In this document: positions 21,745-32,385 of the stretch, in pieces | How positions within the stretch are numbered: the stretch's first letter is position 1 | Layout: each line of letters begins with the position of its first letter | DNA from: Prinia subflava | Taxonomy: Eukaryota > Chordata > Aves > Passeriformes > Cisticolidae | Assembly (NCBI RefSeq): GCF_021018805.1 | Contig: NW_026960611.1 | Coordinates: 1,984,001 to 2,048,000, forward strand | Direction of reading: 5' to 3' | Length of the DNA stretch: 64,000 nt | Translations under genes and position numbers: made by a program | Notes under the pieces: model-generated | Told to the model about the DNA's origin: nothing | The model's input: the letters and a program-made list of their open reading frames with translations, nothing else | Databases searched by the model: none

Positions 21745-21915
21745 AGCATGAGAATAACGACATGACTCTCAGCTTACAGCAAATGAGAGCAATCTTTATT
21801 CTTCCAAATCCTCTTTTTATACAGTACTTTGGTACAATGAATATGATTGGTCATTCAGAGCCTACACCTCTTTGTAAACATCCTTGCCAGTAAACATGTT
21901 AGAAAAACAGCACCT
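21745..21915 (-). repeat. LTR-like fragment, antisense
   Basis: On the minus strand it shows ATTGG/CCAAT, TATAAAAAG and AATAAA in the order and spacing of an LTR promoter-polyadenylation region, and it ends TTATTCTCA. It resembles the layout of the D-family LTR. Boundaries are uncertain: ACAGCA occurs at both candidate edges but the outer edge does not read TG. Confidence 0.4.
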
Positions 21916-23687
21916 GCTAACGGTTTTTCACCACCCAAGGATTGTTTGGATTCCTCCTTAAAATTTTCCCAGGCCAGAATGAGAGTCGCTCCCTTGTCTT
22001 TCTCACAGACTCTAGCAGTGCCTGAAGCCTACGATCTGACCACTGTCCATACCCACATATCTCAAAAGCTATCTTGAGGGGTGTGATCTTCAGTAAAAAT
22101 GGTGCAGAGTGTTTTTGCACATGCTTTTAAGTTCACAGTACCATGATAAAAGCCTGGAGCAGCATTGCAGAGATTCAGGGAGCCTAATTTTCCATTCACA
22201 GTGAACCAATTGTCCATTCACAGTGAACCCATGTTATACTGTTCTAATTAAAATGTAATTAAATTGTGTCCTGAAGCCTCTTGACACTGTGCCAGAGATG
22301 TAAAGGTAATTTTTTTGTAAATGACATTTGACCCTATGTCTTCTCCTAGATGATGCAATATCTGATGGGCAAAACATAGACTTGTGAAAAGTCTAAGAAG
22401 TAGTGGAGTTCCAGGCTTAATGGAGAATGTCCTTTAAGGTGTCTCAGAATCCTTTCATTTGTTAGTCCCAGAGGAGCAAGGCAGCAGCCTTTATCCCTCA
22501 GCTGATACCTTGGAGACTGACACAGGACTCTAAAGAATTACATCAAGAGAATTTTCCTCAATAAACTTCCAGTTTCCAAAACATCTCTCTGTCTGTAGAT
22601 ATTCTAGTTTGGTTTTTGCTAACATGGGCATCAGCAGAATGTGCTACTGTGGAAGCAGAGTTTCATGAGTGGAAATGTTAGTTAATGCTTCTGGAGTGCT
22701 GTCTATTTAGCTGAGAAGAGAAAAAGCTCATATGACATCTACCCACTGTGGGAACGGAAGTATTTTTCAGTCTTTCATTAAAATGTGACTTATTCTGCTC
22801 TGTTTCAAAAAGAATGAGGAGAAAATGTTCAGGGATTTCCAATAATGAATACATTCCTTCTTCTCAGCAAAAATCAGAGAGGTAGGGATGTTTGGGTGTA
22901 ATTTTTGAGAGGAGTGGGTAACTATATGTGAAAAATGCATAATATATGGCTCTACGCAGATATTTACTATATGTAGTATGCTAAGTTGAAAAATTATGCT
23001 GTATTAACATTTGAATAATATAGTAAATGTAGTTTTGTAATTAACATTAAGCTTTAGTAATCAAAAATAAAAACTATGTGTGTGAGATATTCCTTTTTAG
23101 CTCAAGAGAAAGAGAAGATAACCAAGAAATTCTTCGCACAGAGATAACAATTACAGAAGCCCCTAAATTTTCCAGAGGAGAGAGATTTATAACTTCCTAA
23201 TCAACAGAAACAACCTCTTCAAGCCTGACAGACTAAAAGGCACCTGGAAGGATTAACAGAAAGTTCCTGACAAGTAACAGGCAACTGTCTTGTTTTAAAT
23301 AAAATATGCATAATCATGAGGTTATTCTTCTTAAGGGGTGAATTCTCTTTTGACGTTGTCCTTCTCCTAGCTGACTTTTGTCTAGGGAGGGGGGCCCAGC
23401 CCGGGCTGTACCTCTTTGGTATTATTGTCTCAGTAATTGTCCTAACTCTAAATTGTTTAACCTTTATTATTATATTTGTATTACTATTTTTTTAACCATT
23501 TTTATTTTTATTAAATTTTCATAAATTTCAAAAGCGAGTGATTGGCGTTTATTACACTATATATATCTGTAACTCTTTCTGCAGCATTACTGAGTTTAAA
23601 ACATTTTTGAAATACACAGAAAAGAATGAAAATCATGCAATACTTTGAAACTTTCCCTTACAAAATTTTTGTTCCTGTACTTTGCAG
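21916..23687. other. Intron sequence; possible old LTR around 23100-23560
   Basis: Mostly AT-rich. The part from about 23370 (GGGGGGCCCAGCCCGGGC) through the T-rich stretch at 23460-23520 looks like a decayed repeat, but I find no edges or duplication. Confidence 0.35.
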
Positions 23688-23782
23688 GTGATAGTTACCC
23701 AGAGTACTACAGACCACTCACAGCCTCAGGGGATTAAAAATCTGTACAAAGGAGATTACTTTGGCGAAAAGGCTCTCATTAG
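23688..23782 (+). CDS. PRKG2: PRKG2-like exon, CNB-B phosphate-binding cassette, first half
   Basis: Acceptor TACTTTGCAG, donor ATTAG|GTTTGT. It reads VIVTQSTTDHSQPQ and then YKGDYFGEKALI. The conserved FGE of domain B is intact. Confidence 0.88.
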
Positions 23783-23869
23783 GTTTGTTCACACTGTCTG
23801 ATTCATGATGTGTAGGATTTCAATTGTCGCAGCACTGTGTGTTGTCACCATGAGATTTCCTAGTTTTCC

Positions 23870-24557
23870 TTGTGGATGATGACCAGTCTGAAGCGGGGTT
23901 TGAGCCATCGCAGGAGGTCTGTACCACCGTGTCGGGGGTTGCGAGTGGCCAGCGTGAATTTTGGGAGGGGTGCGGAGTTTTATCCGGTCCCTTTCCTGGG
24001 GCACTGCGTGCCAGGGTGGCTGGGGTGCTGCGGAGAGAGGGCCTCCCGGATCCCGGGGCAGACCTTGGATCAGCAGTGCATCTTGAGCAGGCGCTGGATG
24101 CCAGCAGCACCCCCACCCCAGCTCTGGGGTGGGGACGGAGGAGCCTCCTGCGCCTGCGCCGTTGGCAGACGTGCTGGGAAGGAGGGTCTCTGTCCACCCA
24201 TGGGCGGGCCCGGCCCCTGCCGAGGAAGCCCCGCCCCGCCCTGCCCCACGTGGGCTGCGTCATCAGAGCAGCCCAGCGGCCTGCCCCCTGCCCGCACGGC
24301 CCCTGGCCCCGCCCGCCGAGAGCAGGCCGAGCTGCGCAGTGGCTCTGCCGCCGCCCTCCTAGCCCCGGCCCCCCCCGAACCAAGCGGGGGCTGAGCGGCA
24401 CAGCGGAGCTACCGCCCCCCCCCCTTCCCTGGCCGGCACTTGCAGGCTGAGCTGGGGGTGGGCGGGGCTGCATCACTGTCAGTTTTGTCACGACCGCCCC
24501 GCACTGGATCGGGACGCATTTTCTGGCCCCGCACTGCAGCCGGGTGCGGCCGGTGCC
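23870..24557 (+). other. GC-rich leader of element D1
   Basis: CpG-rich sequence open on both strands (192 codons on plus, 273 codons on minus). These open frames are a side effect of high GC content. The end (CTTGCAGGCTGAGCTGGGG) matches the D2 leader, which shows that it belongs to the element. Confidence 0.6.
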
Positions 24558-25315
24558 ATGGTGGAGCCGCTGTCTGAATGTGCAGGAGTGCTCGAGCCGG
24601 TCCCAGAACCCGTGGGGATGGTTTCGCAGCCTCACGGCCACGTCGCCTCATCCTGGGCGGACATGCCTGCCACCCGAGAGGGGGTGGCCAAGTGTGATCT
24701 CAGTTTTTCTGAGGTCCAGCAGTAGATCCGTGTTAAATTTGAGGTTTTGTTCCTTACATATGATATTAGATGCCTGGCTTTGGCATTGTTTGGACCTGTT
24801 CAGGTTCCTGCCTTTGAAGACAATTGGAGACGGCTGGCTGCAGAAGTGGCTGTCCAAAATAGTCAAATGTCTCTAGGAGATCCCATGTTTGGGGTTGGAG
24901 TTGAACTGCTTACCGGGAGAGGCGAATATGCTTACCCTGACGTGCAGTTTGGCTTTTCGCAGAATGTGCTGGATCAGTGCCGAGAAATAGGCATAGCAGC
25001 ACTGATGAAAACTATGTTATCCTCTTCTCTAAAGCAGGACTTTTTGACTATAGTCCAGAGGCCAGACAAGACCTTTGTTCAATTTGTAAGGTGTCTGATC
25101 CATTCTTTGGAGAGGCAAGTTGAGGATGACACTTTGAAACAAATTTTGCTAGAACAGTTTGCAAGGAGCAATGCAAATGCTGCTTGCCAGAGGCTCCTTG
25201 GAAGCCTTTCTGAGAATTCTGATGTCTTGGACATGATCCAGGCCTGTGCGAATGTGGACACCTCTGACCTTAAGGTGTCTGCCCTGGCTGCTGCCTCACA
25301 GCCATCCTAAAAGGG
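24558..25315 (+). pseudogene. gag: D1 gag: linker and capsid
   Basis: The reading frame from the ATG near 24558 (MVEPLSECAG) hits a stop at about 24723. Open capsid sequence in another frame spans 24747-25310, with FEDNWRRLAAEVAVQNSQ and a major homology region RPDKTFVQFVRCL. It corresponds closely to the D2 gag. It ends at a stop after AAASQPS where D2 continues, then is cut by the antisense solo LTR at 25394. Nucleocapsid resumes at 25710. Confidence 0.8.
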
Positions 25316-25393
25316 GCTGAAGAGTGGGCAGCAGACACAGGCAAATGCTCAGGTCAGTGGACAACAGAGAAAGGAGGCACGGAAAGTGACTCC

Positions 25394-25703
25394 TATCACC
25401 GTGGAGGCCTAGCCAGAAAACAGACTGGGGACACAGATCTGGGTGCATCAGAGCATGCAGGGCAGGAGAATGCCCCTTAGTTTATTTTGCCGTTATATAT
25501 CTGTGGCAAGGTGACCATGGATTGGAGAAGGGTATCGCCACCTCTCCTGCCACATTGGTCCAGAAGGCTGTCATTTACCTTTTCTCCTCCCAACTAGAAA
25601 TATGTAAACAATGGGAGACAGTTAGGAAAACATGCCAATATTTACATTAGCAAGCGGGAGAAACTGCACGTCGGCTAGCCAGGGACAGAGCCTCATGGCA
25701 ACA
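25394..25703 (-). mobile_element. Solo LTR, D family, antisense within D1 gag
   Basis: 310 bp. On the minus strand it starts TGTTGCCATGAGGCTCTG and ends GGTGATA. A perfect GACTCC duplication lies at 25388-25393 and 25704-25709. It is the same LTR family as D2, so a family member jumped into another member. Confidence 0.9.
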
Positions 25704-25941
25704 GACTCCCTTGTTTTTCTGCGCACGGTGTGGCAGGCCAAATCACACTGCGAACATATGTAAAGCAGTGCTTCATGCTGATGGCCAGCCCTTGCCAAGC
25801 CCGGGAAATTGGAAGTGGAGGACACGCCAAAGACGCGCCTGGAACCAAACACTTCCCCAAGCCCTGGAGCAGGAGCAAGTTTGTTTGGCTGATTTGCAGC
25901 CAGCACCTGCAGTTCAGCAGGCGTTGATGTCACCACAGTAG
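25704..25941 (+). pseudogene. gag: D1 gag nucleocapsid remnant
   Basis: It resumes gag after the solo LTR. One zinc knuckle, CARCGRPNHTANIC (CX2CX4HX4C), is followed by a Pro/Gln-rich tail. The same order is present in D2. Confidence 0.75.
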
Positions 25942-26646
25942 CAATGGTCATTTTGGACTCTGGCAAAGAGCACACTTGTGCAATGGTTTCCACACCCACC
26001 TCCCATATCACATTCTTCGGGAAAATTCATATTGCTCAACTTGTGTTTTTTAAGTTTTCTGTCCTCAGGTTCGAGAATCAGTGTTGTGAAGGCAGCTGCT
26101 TCAAGTCTGCTGAGCTGCCTCAGGTGCACTGGACTGTGATCCTGTTTGATCCTGAAACGTTGTGAACTCTGTGCCACCCCAGTGCCACCCTGTCAAAGAA
26201 GCCTCTTCGAGATCTGATTGACATGAGCACGGATTTGGCCATCCTCTCCTTTTCTGCATGGTCTCCATAGTGGCCTTTGGATCCTGTGGAGCTGCCTGTA
26301 GCAGGATGGGGTGGAACAGCGCGATGCTGTGGGAGCCAGCAGGCTGTGTTAATCATGGACTCAGAGGAACTGTCGTCTATGGTTCAGTTTTATGTTACTG
26401 TAGCTACTGTGACCTTTGCGGGGGGAATGTGGAATGTGCACGCAGTTTGGGGGGTGCAGATTGGGACAGAACCTTGATTTGAGCGATTTTTTTTTCTTGG
26501 AATGCTCCTGCCATTGCATCACACAGAGATTTGGAAAATGAAAGTTGTCTGGTCAAACCATTGTTGAACGGGCTCAGGGTACTGTTGAGCAGGTTCCTGC
26601 AAGGGGATTCAGGGTGAAACCCTGCACAGCAAAGGTATAATCAGGC
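25942..26646 (+). pseudogene. D1 post-gag block with integrase scrap
   Basis: Shared with D2 downstream of gag but with no intact frame. Around 26553-26600 the translation GQTIVERAQGTVEQV matches the integrase block with the catalytic Glu. This shows that the element is a deletion derivative of a full retrovirus, from which most of pol and env have been lost. Confidence 0.6.
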
Positions 26647-27045
26647 TGTAATGGGATTTCTTAGAGAACATGGGCATGACGTGTTATGGAATGAAGTTTG
26701 AGCTGTCCTAAAACAGGCCTCAGTTTTGGGCCTGCTGGGCCTCAGTTTTGGGCCTGTGTAGAAGTAGATAAGCCTGTGGCGCAGTTAGAATTTAGGTTAA
26801 GGTGTGTGTATGCATTAGATAGGAGAGTTAGAGTAGAATCATGGTAGCTGACTTAAACTGAGATTGTTTGCATTCTTTTTCACACTGAATACCAATTAGA
26901 AAACACCTGCAACTGTAAACTATTTGAAACTGTAGAAAACCGGCCATTTAGGGAATAAAGAGGAGAACATCAGATTTCACTATATTGGTCGCGTTCTGCA
27001 TTGCTCTGTACAGCTTCCATATAGTTATTAGGGACCCTGGTTTCA
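26647..27045 (+). mobile_element. Solo LTR, E1 family, in D1
   Basis: 399 bp from TGTAATGGGATTTC to CCTGGTTTCA. A perfect TCAGGC duplication lies at 26641-26646 and 27046-27051. The sequence beyond (CCATGACCAAACTGAAGG) continues the D element exactly as in D2. Confidence 0.92.
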
Positions 27046-27180
27046 TCAGGCCAACAAGTAACCTTCAAACCATGACCAAACTGAAGGTCGGTGAACTTTG
27101 TACAGGTTTTTTTTTCTCTTTTTTCTCTTTCCGGTTGTACAATTGTTCATTTTTCTTTTTTTTGTTTTCTTTTTTTAACA

Positions 27181-27623
27181 GTCATCGTGACTGGAATGAG
27201 CTCTTGTTTCCATTGCTCATGGCAGTAAGAAACAGAGAGGAGGCATCACACAGTACATATTTACATGTGTGATTGAGTAGGGAATCATTTTGGTTAGGGA
27301 ATGTTTTATATCCAAAGATCATTTTAGAAATAAATCTTGATGTAGTGATAATTGCATCTCACCCTAATTTCTTGGAAGGTTGCTAAAGGATGTTGTGATC
27401 CAAACCCTATTGAAACTGGAAAAAAATACTGTGCTAGGCCATAATAATGACTAGTAAAAAGCTAAATTTTGTATTTGGTTCAGCAGCACTAATCCAGGTA
27501 CAGGCTGCAGAGGCCTTTGAGGAGTTTCACCTAGAGCAACTGTGACCCTCCATGATTGCAGTGTGAGGTACTTTGAGGATTTTGATATGCTTTTGAATCC
27601 TCCTAATGCGTTTCAATTCTCAG
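27181..27623. other. Intron sequence after D1
   Basis: About 440 bases. No feature beyond the acceptor of the next exon. Confidence 0.45.
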
Positions 27624-27692
27624 TGACGGTGTCAGATCAGCAAATGTTATTGCAGATAAGTACAATGTGGAGTGCCTCGTTATAGACAGAGA
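27624..27692 (+). CDS. PRKG2: PRKG2-like exon, CNB-B cassette, second half
   Basis: Acceptor TTCAATTCTCAG, donor AGAGA|GTAAGT. It reads DGVRSANVIADKYNVECL then VIDRE. The Arg of the cassette (VRSAN) is kept, so domain B retains both hallmark residues, unlike domain A. Confidence 0.88.
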
Positions 27693-28418
27693 GTAAGTAC
27701 ATTGCACTTTAATAAGACTTGCATCCTCTTTCAGTAGGTTAACATGACTTTCAGTGGGTTAATGTGACTTCACTGTAGGCAAAACCACGTTTCCTTAAAT
27801 GAATCCTGAATTAGTGGTTGTGCTTTAGGAATACTAATGAAGAGAGGCTGACAGCAGGTGCCAGAGCACAGAAGCTTAAGAGTAGTTCAGAGTTACCCTT
27901 TTCTTCTCTCCTTGTAGTGCTGATGTTTATCCTTATCTCCTGGGTCAGAGGTTAAGGCCTGTTCTTGTCAGTGAGGACAAATGCAAAGAGAGCATTCAGT
28001 AACTCTGCCTTCTCTGTCACCAGAGTCCTTGCTCCATTTAGTAATGGGTCCACATTATCCTTTGTTTTCCTTTTGTTACTGATGTATTTGAAGATGCCTT
28101 TCTTCTTGTCCTTGACATCCTTGGCCAGATTAATTCCAGATAGGCCTCAGCCTTCCTTATCTCATCTATATTTACCCTGACAACCTCTCTATATTATTCC
28201 AAGCAGCCTGACCTAGCTTCCATCTCCTGTGTGTTTCCCACTTAAGCCTGAGTAATTGCAAGAGTTCTTTGTTTCTCCACACAGGTCTCTTCCCCCCTTT
28301 GCCAGATTACTTGATCATTTCTTGAGCCTGGAGAAAGTGATCCTTGAGTATCAACCAACTTCAACTGGGTCATGACTTAAATGTTCTGCAGTTTATGATG
28401 TTTCATTTGTGGTTTTAG
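27693..28418. other. Intron sequence
   Basis: About 730 bases. The part at 27960-28330 looks like an old interspersed repeat (TCAGTAACTCTGCCTTCTC...), but I cannot name it. Confidence 0.35.
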
Positions 28419-28517
28419 GACATTTAATCAAACAGTTGGAACTTATGAGGAGCTGCAAACTTACCTGGAAGGTTATGTGGCTAATCTGGCCCAGGCTGAC
28501 AAAAAGCGACATGCAAA
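28419..28517 (+). CDS. PRKG2: PRKG2-like exon, end of CNB-B
   Basis: Acceptor GTGGTTTTAG, donor GCAAA|GTAAGT. It reads TFNQTVGTYEELQTYLEGYV followed by ANLAQADKKRHAK, diagnostic for PRKG2. The donor is intact, but no following exon encoding the kinase glycine loop is visible up to 64000. Confidence 0.9.
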
Positions 28518-29285
28518 GTAAGTCCGATCATTTGTTTGTTACACCTGTAGCACATAATTATAAAAAAGAGTGATAGATATGCAAGCAAAATCATTGATGG
28601 TAGTTGAAGGAGATGGACCCCTAGGAATGACAGCAGTCACTGTAATAAAACAGTCTGGCTATGTTTATGGAGCCAAACAAACTTTTTCTGATACAAAAAT
28701 TACATAGAATCTCAGGGTATGGACTTCCAAACAAGAACTCACTCTATTCCTGGAAAACTGAGCACAGAAAAAAAAAAAAGATTTTGTGCTGTTGGAGTCC
28801 ATGTTTCCATGGATCCTCCCTCCACAGTGAGAAGTGCAGGGATTGAATTAAAACCTTTAGAAAAATTAGAATGTATAAAGCCACGTATACATAAAGTAGA
28901 GATTTAAGCTTCAACTTTAAGCTTCACATGCCCTAAGTGCCTAATTGCTGGTGTAAAAGTGCAGAGCTTCAGGCCTAGTGATATAGTTTAGACATAACAA
29001 AAATAGAGTACTGCTTATAATTCTTTGTATAATTTTTACGCAAATAAGATAAAGTTTCTCACTAAGATAGAGTTTTTACGCATAACAAGATAGAATTTTT
29101 ACGTTAGCAAGATAGAGGTTTTGCACTAATAGATATGCTGTATGCATAGGTTTCTGATACTGCTTTTCGTAGTTTTTTGTAGTTTTACGAACTTTAAGAA
29201 TTGCACCTAGATTGGGTAGTGTGTAGATAAAGGCATGAATATGCATTTGTAACATATAGATAAAAAGCCTCTGAGTTGGAAGTGG
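28518..29285. other. Unassigned sequence with short degenerate repeats
   Basis: Between 29025 and 29130 a phrase like TTTTTACG...AAGATAGAG recurs three to four times at about 30-base spacing. No gene seen. Confidence 0.4.
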
Positions 29286-29338
29286 AGGTATCGATCGATC
29301 GATCAATCCGATCTATCGATCCAACCTCCACCTTCCGC
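29276..29338 (+). repeat. ATCG microsatellite within an inverted repeat
   Basis: A TCGATCGATC core (29289-29321) is flanked by GGAAGTGGAGGT on the left and its near-exact reverse complement ACCTCCACCTTCC on the right. The arrangement could form a hairpin with arms of 12 to 13 bases. Confidence 0.75.
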
Positions 29339-29464
29339 AGCCTGGGGAAAGAGGCCTGCCAGGGAGCCAAAATGGGATTCTAAAGGTACCATCTATTGTA
29401 GCTTTTGTCGCTTGGGATCAGGGCCCCGGGGTCCCCTTCCTTTTCCCCTTGTGGCGCTTGCCCC

Positions 29465-29752
29465 GGAACTCTGTTTGGGGCTGCTGGGGACTCTGCGCCG
29501 GTTCGGGACCCTGGAACCCCTTCCTGCCACTGCGACCCCACAGCCGGGAACCCTCTTTGGGATTTGTGATCTAGGGATCCCTTCCTGTCACTGTGACCCT
29601 GCGGCTGGGAACCCTGTTTGGGGTTTGTGATCTCGGGACCTCCTTCCTGTCATTGTGACCCTGTGGCCGGGAACCCTGTTTGGGGTTTGTGATCTCGGGA
29701 CCTCCTTCCTGTCATTGTGACCCTGTGGCCAGGAACCCTGCTTTGGGTCAGG
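29465..29752 (+). repeat. 62-bp tandem minisatellite, about 4 copies
   Basis: The repeating unit contains GGGAACCCTGTTTGGGG, GATCTCGGGACC and CTTCCTGTCATTGTGACC. The last two units are almost identical and the outer ones are degenerate. Confidence 0.85.
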
Positions 29753-29765
29753 AGCTGGAGGTTGA

Positions 29766-30092
29766 TGTCGCCATGAGATTTTCCTAGCTTGTGGAGCATT
29801 TCATACTGAGTAGAAGGTTTGTACCTTCTCACGCTCTTTTCATGTAAACACCAGCTATGTTCTATAAACATAGCCATTGTTTTCACATTCCATGCTGGGA
29901 CAAACAAGACTGTGTGACAGTCCCCTTGACCAATGTGGTGAGAGGTGGGAATGCCCACTCTCCAATCCATGGGCACCTTGTGAGAGGTATAAAATAGGAA
30001 GAATAAACAAGGCACGAGTCTTCTGCCCTGCTGCTCTGATCAACCCAGAACTCCGGCTCCAGTGTGTCTTTCTGGCTAGGCTCACAGCGATA
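29766..30092 (+). mobile_element. Solo LTR, D family
   Basis: 327 bp starting TGTCGCCATGAGATTTTCC and ending CTCACAGCGATA, matching the D2 LTR ends. GTATAAAATAGG lies near 29987 and AATAAA near 30003. The flanking six bases (GGTTGA, GGTCGT) match at four of six, so the target duplication is decayed or absent. Confidence 0.78.
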
Positions 30093-30850
30093 GGTCGTTT
30101 TACCCTGAGGCTGGGATGCTGTGTTAAATTCTGTGTCAAAACCGTTGTTTATTCTGGCATTTTATTTTCTAAGACTTTATGCTCACAACCGATTGTAAGA
30201 CTGCTCATTTAGGACTCTTTCACCTTCAGATATATGCTTTTATGTAATAAACAACTTTGCATAAGACTTTAAAATGTTCTTGGACTTTTAAGATCTATTA
30301 ACCTGTAGAGACGGCCTTGGCATTGTGCTCAGATAGATTTTGCATTTTGATAATAAGTTCTTTGACTGGTAAAACCCTGCAGGCCAACTTTAACTCTGGT
30401 TGACTTAAGGAAACTGTATTACTGTGCAAAAGATTGTCATTTCAAAAAGAAAGAAGCAGACATAAAAGAAACAGTTTATTTTTAATGCTTCAATGTAGCA
30501 CTGATGGTATTGATGTCTGCTTTTAGCTCTGGGCCACACTTTTAGTTTATGTGCCTCTGATTTTGAGTCTGAGCACTGCTCGAAGGTTAGCAGAGTTTGT
30601 TTTCCATCTGCTTAGAAATATAGCTGCATTCTTATTTCTGATCATTCTACTGGAACTGGTACACAGTCCTTCAAGCATTGCTTCTTCAGCATGGAGTGCC
30701 CAAACTTTTGCAGCTGCCCGCATCAGTAGGAATCTCACCAGGGAGCAGCTCTTGCTAAAATTACTATTGGTTCTACTCAGTGAATTTCAGTAGCATTTTT
30801 CTTCTAATTGACTTCCATAGGATTCCATTAGGATTCTCTAAGGAAATATG
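30093..30850. other. Unassigned sequence
   Basis: An AATAAA near 30247 suggests a possible old LTR end. No edges or gene identified. Confidence 0.4.
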
Positions 30851-30855
30851 AAGAG

Positions 30856-30992
30856 TTCTCTTTCCTCCTTCTCCTTTCCTCCTCCTCCTTTCCTCCTTCT
30901 CCTTTCCTCCTTCTCCTTTCCTCCTTCTCCTTTCCTCCTTCTTTCCCACTCTCCCTTTCCTCCTCCCCTTCCCCTTCCCCTTCCCCTTCCCG
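30856..30992 (+). repeat. Pyrimidine-rich (TCCTTC)n tract
   Basis: Runs of TTTCCTCCTTCTCC units, then CCCCTTCCCCTTCC, nearly pure pyrimidine on the plus strand. Long open frames on both strands here are low-complexity artefacts. Confidence 0.9.
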
Positions 30993-32376
30993 CACCAGAG
31001 CACATTTCCTGCTCAAAGCTCCTTCCTGGAGCTGAAGGTTCTGATGCCATTCCCTCCTGGAATGCGCCGGATTTCCAGCAGAGCAGCGTCTCTGCCAGGC
31101 AGGGCCCTGCGTTGACGTCCCCTCTCTGCGGAGCTCTGCGGACTCTGGGGCAGGAGGTGGGAGCCACAAGCTCTGTGTACCTTTTTAACCTTTTCTGTAG
31201 TTGTTTTCGGTGTTTTCCCACTTTTGCTACATGCGGCCTTTAGAGGGTTTTTTGTGTTGCTTTTTCTCCCCCACTTTTCTCCCGCGGATTTTTGGGGAGA
31301 GGCTGGGGATGCAGCAGCTCTGGGAGGGCTGTGACCGGTCCACACGGCTCCTCCCGCCACAGCTGCCCAGGCAGCGCAGAGTTAAGGATCCAATCTCTGT
31401 GGCTGGGAGCACAACACGGCGGCATTTGTTGTTTCCTTCCCCCCTCAGCAGCTGTTAGGTGGCAGCAGGTGGAGTTCTCTTTCTCTTTCCTCTCACTCAT
31501 CTCCTTTTTCCCTGTGGGCAGCACAGCCCCCCCGGTTCCAGCACAGAGTGCTTTCAGACTACCTCTGTTTAATGAAGCTTTACGCATTGTGTTTGTGTAC
31601 CTTGAAAACGTGTTGATATAGGGTTTTTAAAGTTAATTTTGTTTTTTGACTGAATTCTAATTTTTTTACAGTTTTACGGTTGCTGAAGAGAGACAGCAAT
31701 AAATGCAGTGCCTGATTACCTATTAAAGATTTCAACATAGTCTGATTTCTTTAACAAGAATGGTAACAAATTTGCCAGATGAAATTACACAAAATACAGG
31801 CATGAGAAGCTACTCAGCTGTTCAGCAGACTGCCCAATTAAATGTCATTATATTATTTTTTTCAGTAACCCTGCACTCTAAAAGGTCTTACTAAATTTCT
31901 GTTTCCGTGAAATTTGCAGTTGCCGTGGGTTTTTCTCATAACTAAATTACTTTTAAGTTTAATATGTTTGTTGCGACTTTTACCCCTCCCGTAGGCCATC
32001 ATGCTGTTATTTCTCTTATGGATTGTTCACTTTTTCATTTTCTTTTTGTGTTAATAACAGTAGAATAAGCTACATCTTTTCCTATCTATAACTTTTCAAG
32101 GTACTAATTTGCAGTTATGTTTACCTAAGGTTTAATAATAAAATGCCCTGTTACCTTCTTTTAAGTTGAAAAAGGCTAAGTTACATTAAGTTAATCTTGT
32201 AAACTTCATGTCTGGTAAGTTTCATTTTTATTAAGTTTAGACAATCTTTTATTCCAGTTTTCAGAGACTGCTAATTACCTAAGTTCACATGTGTTATTAT
32301 TATGTCTATTATCTGAAATATTCCTGATTGTTGTATTTCACTTATTCCTGATTGCTCTAAGTTTCTGGTTTCACTA
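30993..32376. other. Unassigned sequence before provirus E
   Basis: 31000-31560 is moderately GC-rich with overlapping open frames on both strands but no recognised domain. 31600-32376 is AT-rich and featureless. Confidence 0.45.
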
Positions 32377-32385
32377 CATATATGT

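Larger units (their letters stand above)
23843..27180 (+). mobile_element. Degenerate gag-only LTR element D1 in PRKG2-like intron
   Basis: It begins with a short LTR-start-like piece (TGTCACCATGAGATTTCC), then a GC-rich leader, gag (from 24558), a 3' block with an integrase scrap, and a T-rich end near 27180. It aligns by eye with the intact minus-strand relative D2 (56997-60062) over gag, the post-gag block and the tail. No 3' LTR is seen after 27180. Two later solo LTRs interrupt it (25394-25703 antisense, 26647-27045 sense). Confidence 0.75.
13523..28517 (+). pseudogene. PRKG2: PRKG2-like gene copy, cyclic-nucleotide-binding part, decaying
   Basis: Eight exons in order encode the two cyclic-nucleotide-binding domains of cGMP-dependent protein kinase 2, with recognisable splice sites. 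PRKG2 is a membrane-associated serine/threonine kinase activated by cGMP. The match is specific to PRKG2 rather than PRKG1 (LITDALNKNQFLKRL, LLKNLPEDKLTKI, YLEGYVANL). Defects: a TGA in the first exon, loss of two key residues in the first cGMP pocket, a non-GT donor, a short deletion, and no kinase exons in the remaining 35 kb. The N-terminal exon is not seen either. Introns are loaded with LTRs. It is either a pseudogenised duplicate or a degenerating sex-linked copy. A functional gene with a genome error at the stop is less likely. Confidence 0.8.

Noticed and set aside
21745..21918. ACAGCA direct repeats around the LTR-like fragment as a target duplication
   Set aside because: The right-hand edge does not end in CA, and a 6-base match within this distance is not rare, so boundaries are left open.
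23820..24641. 273-codon minus-strand open frame over the D1 leader
   Set aside because: Strong CpG and GC content opens frames on both strands. The sequence is low complexity (Arg, Pro, Gly), and homology with D2 shows that the plus strand is the element's sense.
30828..31243. Overlapping 113- to 131-codon open frames on both strands
   Set aside because: They rest on a pyrimidine repeat that reads as Ser/Pro/Leu or Arg/Lys/Gly/Glu runs. No domain is seen.
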